A stretch of DNA of 64,000 bases from Priestia aryabhattai B8W22. GTDB taxonomy: Bacteria > Bacillota > Bacilli > Bacillales > Bacillaceae_H. The first letter of the stretch is position 1. Every line of letters starts with the position of its first letter. A model generated the notes under the pieces. That model worked only from the letters and a program-made list of their open reading frames with translations. It ran no database searches and had not been told where the DNA came from. Position numbers and translations under genes: made by a program. Below, in pieces: positions 1-7,996 of the stretch. The stretch is taken from contig NZ_JYOO01000024.1 in the NCBI RefSeq assembly GCF_000956595.1, forward strand, positions 20,574-84,573, given 5' to 3'.

Positions 1-556
1 TATCTGTTTGATTAATAGCTTTTATACCTGCCTCTCCATCTTCTATTGCCACACATGCATAGGGTTTTACTTTTAATTGATCGGCAGCTGTCAAAAATAT
101 TTCTGGATCTGGTTTTCCCTTCTTGATTTTTCTCACATCCACAATACAATCAAAAAAAGAGCGTATTCCTAGCGCATCTATTACAGTATTTGCATTTGAA
201 CTAGAAGAAGCAATTCCCATTTTAATGCCTTGTTTTTTACAATCCTCTAACAACAATTGTATTCCTGGAAGTAAATGATCCCTTGTCATTTCCCTTATTA
301 ATGCTTGATAATGCTTATTCTTTTCATAAGCAAGCTGTTCTTTTTTTTCCTCTGTCAGCTTTACATTGCCTTGTGCAGCAATGAGTTCTACAGTTTTCAC
401 TCGGCTGATGCCCTGCAGCTGCTGATTCAGTTCTGGAGAAAATGAAACGTTAAGTTGATCTGCTACTTTTTTATTTGCTCTATAATATAAATGCACCGTA
501 TCTGCAATAACACCGTCTAAATCAAAAATAATCGCTTGTAGCTCTTCTTTTTTCAT
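1..556 (-). CDS. pgmB: beta-phosphoglucomutase, HAD family (3' end outside the window)
   Basis: Converts beta-glucose-1-phosphate, the product of maltose or trehalose phosphorylase, to glucose-6-phosphate in the cytoplasm. About 185 residues are visible before the window edge cuts off the C-terminus. HAD motif I is DLDGVIADT near residue 12, with the two catalytic Asp. The SSSSN motif II region, KPDPEIF and the acidic IEDGEAGI motif follow in order, which is the beta-PGM pattern rather than a generic phosphatase. ATG 556-554 is preceded by a GAGGAGG ribosome site. It diverges from a maltose PTS permease gene, which suggests that a maltose phosphorylase lies just off the left edge. Trehalose phosphorylase is the alternative partner. 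Confidence 0.88.
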   Translation of the reverse strand, partial: MKKEELQAIIFDLDGVIADTVHLYYRANKKVADQLNVSFSPELNQQLQGISRVKTVELIAAQGNVKLTEEKKEQLAYEKNKHYQALIREMTRDHLLPGIQLLLEDCKKQGIKMGIASSSSNANTVIDALGIRSFFDCIVDVRKIKKGKPDPEIFLTAADQLKVKPYACVAIEDGEAGIKAINQTD

Positions 557-714
557 ATTATCCTCCTCTGTACTTATCTTTATGCCATTACTTAAATGCT
601 TTTATTACATTCCATCATGTTAAAATACCGTTGATATCGTTCACTTTATCATAAAAATTTTTTCATCATTTGTAATTCACGAATAATTTTTTCAAAAAAA
701 GAGAAATTACAGTA

Positions 715-764
715 TTGCATTATGAAAGCCCTTTTATTACAATAGGTTTATGCAAACGGTTGCA
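715..764 (+). promoter_or_regulatory. malT promoter with cre/LacI-type operator at the start site
   Basis: A sigma-A promoter is visible: -35 TTGCAT (715-720), 17-bp spacer, -10 TACAAT (738-743). The near-palindrome TGCAAACGGTTGCA (751-764) lies at about +1 to +14 and matches the cre consensus TGNAANCGNNNNCA at every fixed position. It would therefore suit CcpA, a MalR-type LacI repressor, or both. It sits in the 275-bp gap between pgmB and the permease, so it could affect both directions. Confidence 0.75.
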
Positions 765-831
765 CTATCTTAAAGATATAGTTTATCAAAAAATAAAATG
801 AAAACCCATACATAGGGGAAGGGGAAAAACT

Positions 832-2469
832 ATGAAGAAGTTCTTTTCATTTGATTTTTGGCAGAAATTTGGTAAGGCTTTATTAGTAGTAGTAGCGGTT
901 ATGCCCGCAGCTGGTATTATGATTTCACTTGGAAAACTAGTTGCGATGACTGGGGGAGACATCACTGCTGTACAAACAATTGCACGAGTGATGGAAGATA
1001 TAGGATGGGGCATCATTACAAATCTTCACATCTTGTTCGCTGTTGCCATCGGGGGATCTTGGGCAAAAGAACGTGCTGGCGGTGCATTTGCTGCACTCAT
1101 TGCATTCGTTCTTATTAATCGAATTACAGGAGCCATTTTTGGAGTTAAAGCAGAAATGCTCTCAGATTCAAAAGCAACGGTTCAATCACTATTTGGACAA
1201 GAATTAGTTGTAAAAGACTACTTCACATCTATTTTAGGATCTCCCGCTCTTAACATGGGAGTATTCGTAGGAATTATCGCTGGTTTCTTAGGCGCAAATT
1301 TATTCAACAAATATTACAATTATGATAAATTGCCTGAAGCCCTTTCGTTTTTTAACGGCAAGCGCTTCGTACCATTTGTGGTCATCGGTGGTTCAGTTGT
1401 AACGGCACTGCTTTTATCCATTGTGTGGCCGTTCATCCAAGGTTCGCTAAACAGCTTCGGACAGTGGATTGCAACATCTAGAGATACAGCTCCTATTCTG
1501 GCACCATTTATTTTCGGAGCATTAGAGCGTCTCCTTCTTCCGTTTGGTCTACATCATATGCTGACAGTGCCTATGAACTACACGGAGCTGGGCGGTACGT
1601 ACAAAATTTTAACGGGTTCTGGAGCAGGTTCCACTGTTGCCGGTCAAGATCCTTTGTGGCTTGCGTGGATTGCAGACTTAAACAACTTCCGCGCTGCAGG
1701 AGATATGGACAGCTACAAGCAGCTCTTACATGACGTTACACCTGCACGATTTAAAGTAGGACAAATGATTTTATCTTGTGCGTCATTAATTGGAATCGCT
1801 TTAGCAATGTATCGCAACGTAGATCCTGACAAACGTTCAAAATATCGTTCAATGTTCTTTTCAGCTGGACTAGCTGTTTTCTTAACAGGCGTAACAGAAC
1901 CGATTGAATTTATGTTCATGTTCGCGGCGCCTCTTCTATACGTCGTATACGCCATTATGACGGGACTGGCTTTTGCCATTGTTGATATTGTTCATGTTCG
2001 TGTACATTCATTTGGCGTAATTGAACTATTAACACGTACACCAATGATTATCAAAGCGGGACTATGGGCTGACTTAATGAATTTTGTCATCGCCTGCCTT
2101 GTATTCTTTGGCTTAAACTTTGGAGTGGCAAACTTCTTAATCAAACGTTTTAACTTCCCAACGCCGGGACGCAACGGAAACTATATTGATGAAGAAACAA
2201 CTGCAACAAGCAGCAAGCAGGTGAAAAATGATTCGCTTGCCCCAGTCATTATTAGACTGCTTGGTGGAGAAAACAATATTGAAGACGTTGATGCTTGTAT
2301 GACTCGCTTACGTGTAACGGTAAAAGATATACATGCCGTTGCAGGAGAAAGTGAGTGGAAACAAAACGGAGCCCTTGGTTTAATCTTGAAAGATAAAGGG
2401 GTACAAGCTATTTATGGACCTAAAGCGGATGTTTTGAAATCCGACATTCAAGATTTGTTAGGAGCTTAA
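832..2469 (+). CDS. malT: PTS permease EIICB, maltose type
   Basis: Membrane permease that takes up and phosphorylates a glucoside, most likely maltose. The IIC part covers about residues 1-440, with roughly ten membrane segments and the GVTEPIEF substrate-site motif near residue 352. A linker leads to a IIB domain whose phosphorylated Cys is C489 in DACMTRLRV. There is no IIA domain, so EIIA of the glucose system must act in trans. The length of 545 aa is usual for glucose-superfamily EIICB. The next gene resembles enterococcal mapP and pgmB is divergent, the same gene neighbourhood as enterococcal MalT. Another alpha-glucoside cannot be excluded. The ribosome site is GGGGAAGGGG. Confidence 0.82.
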   Translation: MKKFFSFDFWQKFGKALLVVVAVMPAAGIMISLGKLVAMTGGDITAVQTIARVMEDIGWGIITNLHILFAVAIGGSWAKERAGGAFAALIAFVLINRITGAIFGVKAEMLSDSKATVQSLFGQELVVKDYFTSILGSPALNMGVFVGIIAGFLGANLFNKYYNYDKLPEALSFFNGKRFVPFVVIGGSVVTALLLSIVWPFIQGSLNSFGQWIATSRDTAPILAPFIFGALERLLLPFGLHHMLTVPMNYTELGGTYKILTGSGAGSTVAGQDPLWLAWIADLNNFRAAGDMDSYKQLLHDVTPARFKVGQMILSCASLIGIALAMYRNVDPDKRSKYRSMFFSAGLAVFLTGVTEPIEFMFMFAAPLLYVVYAIMTGLAFAIVDIVHVRVHSFGVIELLTRTPMIIKAGLWADLMNFVIACLVFFGLNFGVANFLIKRFNFPTPGRNGNYIDEETTATSSKQVKNDSLAPVIIRLLGGENNIEDVDACMTRLRVTVKDIHAVAGESEWKQNGALGLILKDKGVQAIYGPKADVLKSDIQDLLGA

Positions 2470-2473
2470 CATA

Positions 2474-3259
2474 ATGAAGCTATTAACGTTAAATTGCCAC
2501 TCTTGGCAAGAGGAAAATCAGCTAGACAAGTTATCTTGTCTAGCTGAAGTAATTAAAAAAGAAAAATATGATGTCATTGCTTTACAGGAAGTAAGCCAAA
2601 AAATAGACGCACCTTATGTACATGACTACATTCGTAGCGATAATTACGCTTGGCTTTTAGCAAAAGAACTGGGTAAACAAGGTGAAGACTATCAATTGGT
2701 ATGGGATTTATCTCATATAGGCTATGAAGTATATGAAGAAGGAATTGCCATTTTAACGAAACACCCGATTATTGAAGAGCATTCATTTTTTGTTTCACAG
2801 ACGTCAAATATTGACTATTGGAAAACAAGAAGAATTGTTGGAGCAACAATTGAATATGAAAAAGAGCTCCTTACGTTTTATTCTTGTCATCTCGGCTGGT
2901 GGGATGACGAGGAAGAGCCATTCAAGCAGCAAGTTGATACACTGCTGGCTCATGTACACAAAGATAACCCGTTTTTCCTACTTGGAGACTTTAATAATGA
3001 CGCTCATAGACGAAATGAAGGTTACGACTACCTGTTGAGTCAAGGCCTCTATGATACGTATACTCTATCGAACAAAAAAGATAGCGGTATTACAGTTAAA
3101 GGGAACATTGCTGGATGGGATGATAATGAACGGGCACTGCGCCTTGATCTAATTCTATCGAGTCATGCGCAGGATATTCAATCATCGACTGTAGTTTTTA
3201 ACGGCATCCATTATCCCGTTGTTTCTGACCATTTTGGGGTAAGCGTTGAAGTGAAATAA
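2474..3259 (+). CDS. mapP: endonuclease/exonuclease/phosphatase-fold protein, probable maltose-6'-phosphate phosphatase
   Basis: A 261-aa cytoplasmic protein of the EEP metallophosphoesterase fold. The family blocks are LNCHSW at the N-terminus, ALQEVS (metal-binding Glu) near residue 37, GDFNND near 172 and SDHFG near the C-terminus. It starts four bases after malT, with the Shine-Dalgarno inside the end of malT, so the two are co-transcribed. In Enterococcus faecalis the EEP protein MapP, encoded beside the maltose PTS permease, dephosphorylates intracellular maltose-6'-phosphate so that maltose phosphorylase can act. The fold and neighbourhood are the same here. The substrate is inferred; a DNase or sphingomyelinase role would fit the fold but not the context, and there is no signal peptide. 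Confidence 0.72.
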   Translation: MKLLTLNCHSWQEENQLDKLSCLAEVIKKEKYDVIALQEVSQKIDAPYVHDYIRSDNYAWLLAKELGKQGEDYQLVWDLSHIGYEVYEEGIAILTKHPIIEEHSFFVSQTSNIDYWKTRRIVGATIEYEKELLTFYSCHLGWWDDEEEPFKQQVDTLLAHVHKDNPFFLLGDFNNDAHRRNEGYDYLLSQGLYDTYTLSNKKDSGITVKGNIAGWDDNERALRLDLILSSHAQDIQSSTVVFNGIHYPVVSDHFGVSVEVK

Positions 3260-3268
3260 GTGACATAA

Positions 3269-3296
3269 AGCGAACGAATAGCGTTCGCTTTTTTCT
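3269..3296 (+). terminator. terminator of malT-mapP
   Basis: Hairpin AGCGAACG/CGTTCGCT (3269-3276 and 3282-3289) with loop AATAG, followed by a T run, ten bases after the mapP stop. Confidence 0.85.
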
Positions 3297-3389
3297 TGTG
3301 ATTATGATTATGTGAAAATCATCTTCTTTACTGCTTTATCTATCGTTTTAGAAGTGTCCGATAAACTTTCGCATTTTAAAAAGTAGGTG

Positions 3390-3398
3390 TGCTATAAT
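3390..3398 (+). promoter_or_regulatory. extended -10 promoter of the glycan operon
   Basis: TGC followed by TATAAT (3393-3398) forms an extended -10 element. No good -35 is visible at 17 bp, as expected for this promoter type. It would give a leader of about 145 nt before the first glycosyltransferase gene. It is the best promoter in the 290-bp gap 3260-3549. Confidence 0.55.
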
Positions 3399-3549
3399 AT
3401 TGTGATGTTGACGATATGCAACCCATTTTTGCATGTTTATCAATGAAATCGCTCAACTTAATAGTAAGATGATACATGTAAGCTCTATTTAAATGAACAC
3501 CCGTTGTCATTATCATAAACTAATAAAGAAAAATAGGTGTGAAACAATC

Positions 3550-4650
3550 ATGAAAATTTTGTTGATTTCAAATATGTATCCTTCTGAACAATTCCCGAGC
3601 TATGGTGTATTTGTTCAAAACACTGAAAAAATTTTAGTTCAACATGATATTCAAGTTGATAAAATTGTCATGCAAAAAAAGACAAGCAAATTGAGCAAGC
3701 TTTTTAGCTATGCTTCTCATTATGCTAATGTCATTGTGACGGGCTTAACAAAAAACTACGACTATCTTTACGTACATTATGCATCTCATAATGCTCTTCC
3801 GCTGCTGATTCTCAAAAAGCTAAAGAAGAATGTGAAGATTGTGACAAACGTGCATGGTTCAGATGTTGTACCTGAAGTAGCTTCACAGGAAAAATATCAG
3901 CCTAGAGTAAATGACTTATTGCACCATTCCACTAAAATTATTACTCCTTCTCCCTACTATAAAGGGCTCGTTGAAGAGAAATATAAGATTCATAACCCAA
4001 TCTATATTTTTCCAAGCGGAGGAGTGAATAAAGATCTGTTTCATCCTTATGCAGATAAAAGCCAAGCTTATCAAGAATTAAACTTGGACCCTACTATCCG
4101 TTATATTGGATGTGTAAGCCGCATTGATGTGGGTAAAGGATGGGAATACTACCTTCAAGCAATTGCAAAAGCTGAACAACAAACTCCCTCTTCTTACAAA
4201 TACCTATACGTTGGAAGCGGAAAAGACGAAGCTGCATTTAAGGAAATGATCAAGACTCTAGGTCTAGAGGAAAAAGTCATCCATTTCCCTCTGCTCCCTC
4301 AGTCTTCTCTTGCTTACGTATATAATGCGATTGAAGCATTCGTGTTTCCGACCGTAAGAAAAGGAGAAAGTTTGGGCTTAGTCGGCCTCGAAGCTATGGC
4401 TTGCGGAGCACCCGTGATTGGGAGTCAGATTGGTGGTCTAAAAGATTACATTATAGACGGAAAGAATGGTCTATTCTTTGAGCCTAAAAATGTAGACGAA
4501 CTAGCTTCACAGCTACAGGCTTTTATTAATCTTCCTGAAGATGTGAAACAGCAAATGTCTCAACAGGCGTTACAAACAGCAAACCGCTACACAGTAGATG
4601 TAATTGCTGAACAGCTCCCAACAATTTTTTTTGATGAGGTGGAAAAATGA
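3550..4650 (+). CDS. glycosyltransferase, GT4 family
   Basis: A 366-aa retaining glycosyltransferase of the GT-B fold that should transfer a sugar from a nucleotide sugar on the cytoplasmic face of the membrane. It has a GT4-like N-terminal half (ISNMYPSEQFPSYGVFVQ, then HGSDVV) and the C-terminal EX7E donor motif ESLGLVGLE followed by AMACGAPVIGS. I chose ATG 3550, which has AGGTGTG upstream and the canonical MKILLISNMYP start, over a longer reading from 3493 that adds 19 non-homologous residues. It is the first gene of a tight seven-gene operon and overlaps the next gene by four bases. The sugar and acceptor cannot be told from sequence. Confidence 0.87.
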   Translation: MKILLISNMYPSEQFPSYGVFVQNTEKILVQHDIQVDKIVMQKKTSKLSKLFSYASHYANVIVTGLTKNYDYLYVHYASHNALPLLILKKLKKNVKIVTNVHGSDVVPEVASQEKYQPRVNDLLHHSTKIITPSPYYKGLVEEKYKIHNPIYIFPSGGVNKDLFHPYADKSQAYQELNLDPTIRYIGCVSRIDVGKGWEYYLQAIAKAEQQTPSSYKYLYVGSGKDEAAFKEMIKTLGLEEKVIHFPLLPQSSLAYVYNAIEAFVFPTVRKGESLGLVGLEAMACGAPVIGSQIGGLKDYIIDGKNGLFFEPKNVDELASQLQAFINLPEDVKQQMSQQALQTANRYTVDVIAEQLPTIFFDEVEK

Positions 4651-5585
4651 AAGTCGCAGTTTTAATTCCTTGTTATAACGAGGAAGTAACAATTGGAAAA
4701 GTAATTGACGATTTCAAACGCGAACTGCCTAGTGCAGATATTTATGTATACGACAACAATTCAAAAGATCGTACAAGTGAAATTGCACTTGAACACGGCG
4801 CAATCGTCAAAAAAGAATTCAAGCAAGGAAAAGGAAACGTTGTACGTTCAATGTTCCAAGAAATTGATGCAGATTGCTATGTCATGGTAGATGGGGATGA
4901 TACGTATCCTGCAGAATTTGTTCATCAATTAATTGAGCCTATTAGAAATCGAGAAGCTAACATGGTCATTGGAGATCGCTTATCAAACGGAACGTATCTC
5001 GAAGAAAACAAACGTGCTTTCCATAATTTTGGTAACAACTTAGTACGTTCTTTAATTAACGGCCTGTACAAAAGTAACATTAAAGATATCATGACAGGTT
5101 ATCGTGCGTACGATAAATTATTTGTAAAATCAATTCCTGTGATGAGTCCGGGATTTGAGATTGAAACAGAAATGAGTCTTCATGCGTTAGATAAACGATT
5201 CCGCCTAAAAGAAATCGCGATCGATTATCGCGATCGACCTGAGGGCAGCGAATCGAAACTTAATACGTTCTCTGATGGATTTAAAGTGTTACGAATGATT
5301 TTTACGTTATTTAAAGAGTACAAGCCGCTTCAGTTCTTCTCCATTTGGACAGTGTTGTTTATTGTCGCAGGATTAGCTGTTGGTGCTCCGGTACTTTATG
5401 AATTTTTTGATACAGGCTTTATTACGAAAGTACCTTCATCTATCTTAGCAACTGGATTGATGGTGTTAGGTGTTTTATCTTTCGTCTGTGGATTAATTCT
5501 AGATACAATCGCTTCATTAAATCGCAAGCAGTATGAATTAGAACTAAATAAAAAAATTGAACAGATTGAACAAGTAGGAGAATAA
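4647..5585 (+). CDS. polyprenyl-phosphate sugar synthase-like GT2 with C-terminal membrane anchor
   Basis: 312 aa. The N-terminal GT-A domain has IPCYNEE at the nucleotide site, YVYDNNSKDRT, and the metal-binding DGDDT. The middle (MTGYRAYDKLF, then RPEGSESKL) is typical of dolichol- or undecaprenyl-phosphate sugar synthases such as DPM1, GtrB and ArnC. Two hydrophobic helices lie at about residues 230-252 and 262-285. It should load one sugar onto undecaprenyl phosphate. Directly downstream are a large multi-spanning membrane protein and a pair of small SMR-like membrane proteins, the partners expected in a three-component lipid-linked glycosylation system. The start overlaps the previous stop (ATGA). 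Confidence 0.85.
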   Translation: MKVAVLIPCYNEEVTIGKVIDDFKRELPSADIYVYDNNSKDRTSEIALEHGAIVKKEFKQGKGNVVRSMFQEIDADCYVMVDGDDTYPAEFVHQLIEPIRNREANMVIGDRLSNGTYLEENKRAFHNFGNNLVRSLINGLYKSNIKDIMTGYRAYDKLFVKSIPVMSPGFEIETEMSLHALDKRFRLKEIAIDYRDRPEGSESKLNTFSDGFKVLRMIFTLFKEYKPLQFFSIWTVLFIVAGLAVGAPVLYEFFDTGFITKVPSSILATGLMVLGVLSFVCGLILDTIASLNRKQYELELNKKIEQIEQVGE

Positions 5586-5587
5586 CA

Positions 5588-7306
5588 ATGATGAAGAATA
5601 AAAAAAGTATTTTACTGCTTATAGTAACAGCTTTAATTATTCTTATCGGTTTAAGTATTGGTAATCCAGACGGTGTTCACTATCTTTCCCTTTTTGCTGC
5701 ACTTGTATTTACCAGCATAAGCTCTATTTTTATTTATAAAAATAGAGCTTATGCTTCATTTAAACCGCTAGAATGGCTATTGCTGATTGTTTTTTCGTTT
5801 ATCGTACAGTTTTCACTTTTAGATAACTTACATATGACGAGCTCAACTATTTTTTCACTCGTTTTGTATGCCATCAGCCGTACTTTATTGGCAATGCTGC
5901 TGACGGCCGCTGTACTCAGCGCTATCAAACAGATAAACGATTTTCATTATACATTTGCACACCCAAAGCGGTATCTAGGAATTGTTACGATTCTTATTTT
6001 AGCCGTTAGTCTATATTACTGGTTCGCCTTTTTCCCAGCGGCCATGACTCCCGATTCATTAGCACAGTGGAGACAGGCACATAACGGAGAATTTAACGAC
6101 TGGCACCCTATTATGATTACGTGGCTCATTATGCTGCTGACAAAAATATGGGATAATCCAGGCATTGTAGCGTTCACACAAATTGTTGTTGTAGTGAGCA
6201 TATACGCCTATACGTTTGACTTTTTCATTAAACGCAAAGCACATCCTGTTATGATTGGACTTTTAACAGCTATTATTGTCATTATTCCAAGCTTTTTAAT
6301 CTTTTCAATTATTATTTGGAAAGACATTTTATACAGTGCTTTTCTGCTGTTTTTTACGGTTAACATTGCAAAAATTTATCTGTCAAAAGGTGCTTGGGTT
6401 AAAAGTAAAGCGAGCTTTTTCTTACTTTTACTTTCCGCATTTGGAGTAGCTTTCTTTAGACATAATGGTTTTCCTGTATTTGTTTTGACTTTCCTTTTAA
6501 TGATCGTCTTATTCAGAAAAAATTGGAAACCTCTTGTCACGATTTTTTTAGTCGTCTTTATTTTACAAAAGATTGTTACAGGACCTGTGTTCACGTGGCT
6601 TGATGTAAAACCTTCAGATCCAAATGAAGCTTTGTCTATTCCAACTCAACAAATTGCAAACATCATTTCAAATGATGGGGAGATGTCAAAAGAAGAGCGC
6701 GAATATTTTAATAAAGTGCTCCCTATTGAATTGTGGAAAGAAAAGTATAATCCATACAAAAGTGATCCCATTAAATTCACGTGGAAATACTATGACCGCG
6801 AATTTATTTTTAATGATTTAGGCCTTTACTTTAAGAACTATGCTAGCATTGTCATCAAAAATCCTTATCTAGCCACGGAAGGCTTTCTCAAACAAACAGC
6901 TTTAGTATGGCAAATCAATCCTTTTAAAGATGGCTACACGGATACGTATGTAACCAACATTTATTACGGCAATGATTTAGGTCTTAAAAATAAAGTAATC
7001 GAGCCTTTTATTACACATACTGCTAATGCTTATTTAGCTATTTTTAAGCACCCTGTTTTTACATTCTTATGGAAACCAGCTTTTTATCACTGTGTCATTT
7101 TATTATTTTCATTAATGCTAGTGGTTCGAAGAGGAATTACGTCACTTATTATCGTCATTCCGTGGGCTCTTAACACGCTTTCTGTTCTTGCAGCATTGCC
7201 GGCTCAAGATTTTCGATATTTATTAGCAAGCGTATTTGTGTCTTTCTTCTTTATTGGTCTTCCTTTTATCCGATTTGATCAGAAAGAAAAGGATGTGACC
7301 TCCTGA
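5588..7306 (+). CDS. multi-spanning membrane protein, GT-C-like (DUF6020-type) glycosyltransferase
   Basis: 572 aa with about 12-13 hydrophobic segments. After the first segments comes an extracytoplasmic loop with the acidic MTPDSLAQWRQAH and a DWHPIM stretch; a long hydrophilic loop follows between about residues 340 and 440. This layout recalls GT-C enzymes that take sugars from polyprenyl phosphate on the outer face. I recognise it as like the DUF6020 family of Firmicutes, whose chemistry is not established as far as I know. It lies between a GT2 lipid-sugar synthase and two SMR-type proteins. ATG occurs at both 5588 and 5591, with GGAG upstream. A perfect 38-bp inverted repeat lies inside the gene at 5715-5754. 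Confidence 0.7.
   Translation: MMKNKKSILLLIVTALIILIGLSIGNPDGVHYLSLFAALVFTSISSIFIYKNRAYASFKPLEWLLLIVFSFIVQFSLLDNLHMTSSTIFSLVLYAISRTLLAMLLTAAVLSAIKQINDFHYTFAHPKRYLGIVTILILAVSLYYWFAFFPAAMTPDSLAQWRQAHNGEFNDWHPIMITWLIMLLTKIWDNPGIVAFTQIVVVVSIYAYTFDFFIKRKAHPVMIGLLTAIIVIIPSFLIFSIIIWKDILYSAFLLFFTVNIAKIYLSKGAWVKSKASFFLLLLSAFGVAFFRHNGFPVFVLTFLLMIVLFRKNWKPLVTIFLVVFILQKIVTGPVFTWLDVKPSDPNEALSIPTQQIANIISNDGEMSKEEREYFNKVLPIELWKEKYNPYKSDPIKFTWKYYDREFIFNDLGLYFKNYASIVIKNPYLATEGFLKQTALVWQINPFKDGYTDTYVTNIYYGNDLGLKNKVIEPFITHTANAYLAIFKHPVFTFLWKPAFYHCVILLFSLMLVVRRGITSLIIVIPWALNTLSVLAALPAQDFRYLLASVFVSFFFIGLPFIRFDQKEKDVTS
5715..5754. repeat. perfect 19-bp inverted repeat inside a coding region
   Basis: GCATAAGCTCTATTTTTAT (5715-5733) is followed by TT and then by its exact reverse complement (5736-5754). 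The reading frame runs through it. There is no U tract after it, so it is not a standard terminator. Confidence 0.9.
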
Positions 7307-7641
7307 TGGAGAGCAATTACAACAAAAAGCTAGGAATCACGCTCATTATCGTGGCTTCCCTGTTTACAGCTGTTGGACAACTTTTTTGGAAGTTGTCCGA
7401 AGCTTCATTTAACTTAAATTTAATTATTGGTTTTTTCCTTTATGGATTAGGAGCGGTGTTTATGATTGCCGCTTTTAAATTTGAAAGAGTTTCCTTGCTT
7501 CATCCATTTTTAAGCCTAGGATATGTAATCAGCATCGCTCTTGGTTTCTTTCTATTAAATGAAACCATTAGCCTTATGAAGCTGGTCGGTACTCTTATTA
7601 TTATCGTAGGTGTAATTTTAGTAGGTGGCCAAGATGAATAG
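7306..7641 (+). CDS. small EamA/SMR-type membrane transporter, first of a pair
   Basis: 111 aa, almost entirely hydrophobic, with four membrane helices. The pattern is that of a half-size EamA/SMR protein (SLFTAVGQLFWKLSE in helix 1, then the LHPFLSLGYVISI and GTLIIIVGVILVGG segments). The start overlaps the preceding stop (TGATG). The next gene encodes a second protein of the same size and fold, overlapping it. Such pairs (ArnE/ArnF) flip undecaprenyl-phosphate-linked sugars, and the operon context supports that job here rather than multidrug efflux. Direction and substrate are inferred. Confidence 0.78.
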   Translation: MESNYNKKLGITLIIVASLFTAVGQLFWKLSEASFNLNLIIGFFLYGLGAVFMIAAFKFERVSLLHPFLSLGYVISIALGFFLLNETISLMKLVGTLIIIVGVILVGGQDE

Positions 7642-7966
7642 TATCCCACTTTTAATTATTATGACTCTTTTAGGTTCAGTTGGAGCTGTCTTTTTCAAGT
7701 ATATTTCTACGTATTTAAATGAAAAAAAGATAAAGCTAGCGCTCATTTGTTTTGTGGGTGGCGGCCTTTTTTACGGGGCAGCAGCTCTGCTTAATGTGTA
7801 TGTTTTAACGCTGTTACCTTATTCTATTGTATTTCCGCTCACGTCTATTACGTATATTTGGACATTAACTTTCGGTTACTTTTTAATTAAAGAAAAAGTT
7901 ACAACAAAACAAGTTATCGGCTGTATTCTTCTAATTGTCGGATGCTTCTTTATTGCTAATAGTTGA
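7634..7966 (+). CDS. small EamA/SMR-type membrane transporter, second of a pair
   Basis: 110 aa with four membrane helices (LLGSVGAVFFKYIS in helix 1, LPYSIVFPLTSITYIWTL in helix 3, IGCILLIVGCFFIANS at the end). ATG 7634 has AGGTGG five bases upstream and overlaps the previous gene by eight bases; a GTG at 7625 is possible but lies inside that ribosome site. With its neighbour it most likely forms a heterodimeric flippase for a lipid-linked sugar, by analogy with ArnE/ArnF. Confidence 0.76.
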   Translation: MNSIPLLIIMTLLGSVGAVFFKYISTYLNEKKIKLALICFVGGGLFYGAAALLNVYVLTLLPYSIVFPLTSITYIWTLTFGYFLIKEKVTTKQVIGCILLIVGCFFIANS

Positions 7967-7996
7967 TGAGATAACTTGAAAAGGTAGGAGTTTCGC

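Noticed and set aside
616..645. Possible second cre-like site before pgmB (GTGAACGATATCAAC)
   Set aside because: Spacing of the conserved bases does not fit the 14-bp consensus.
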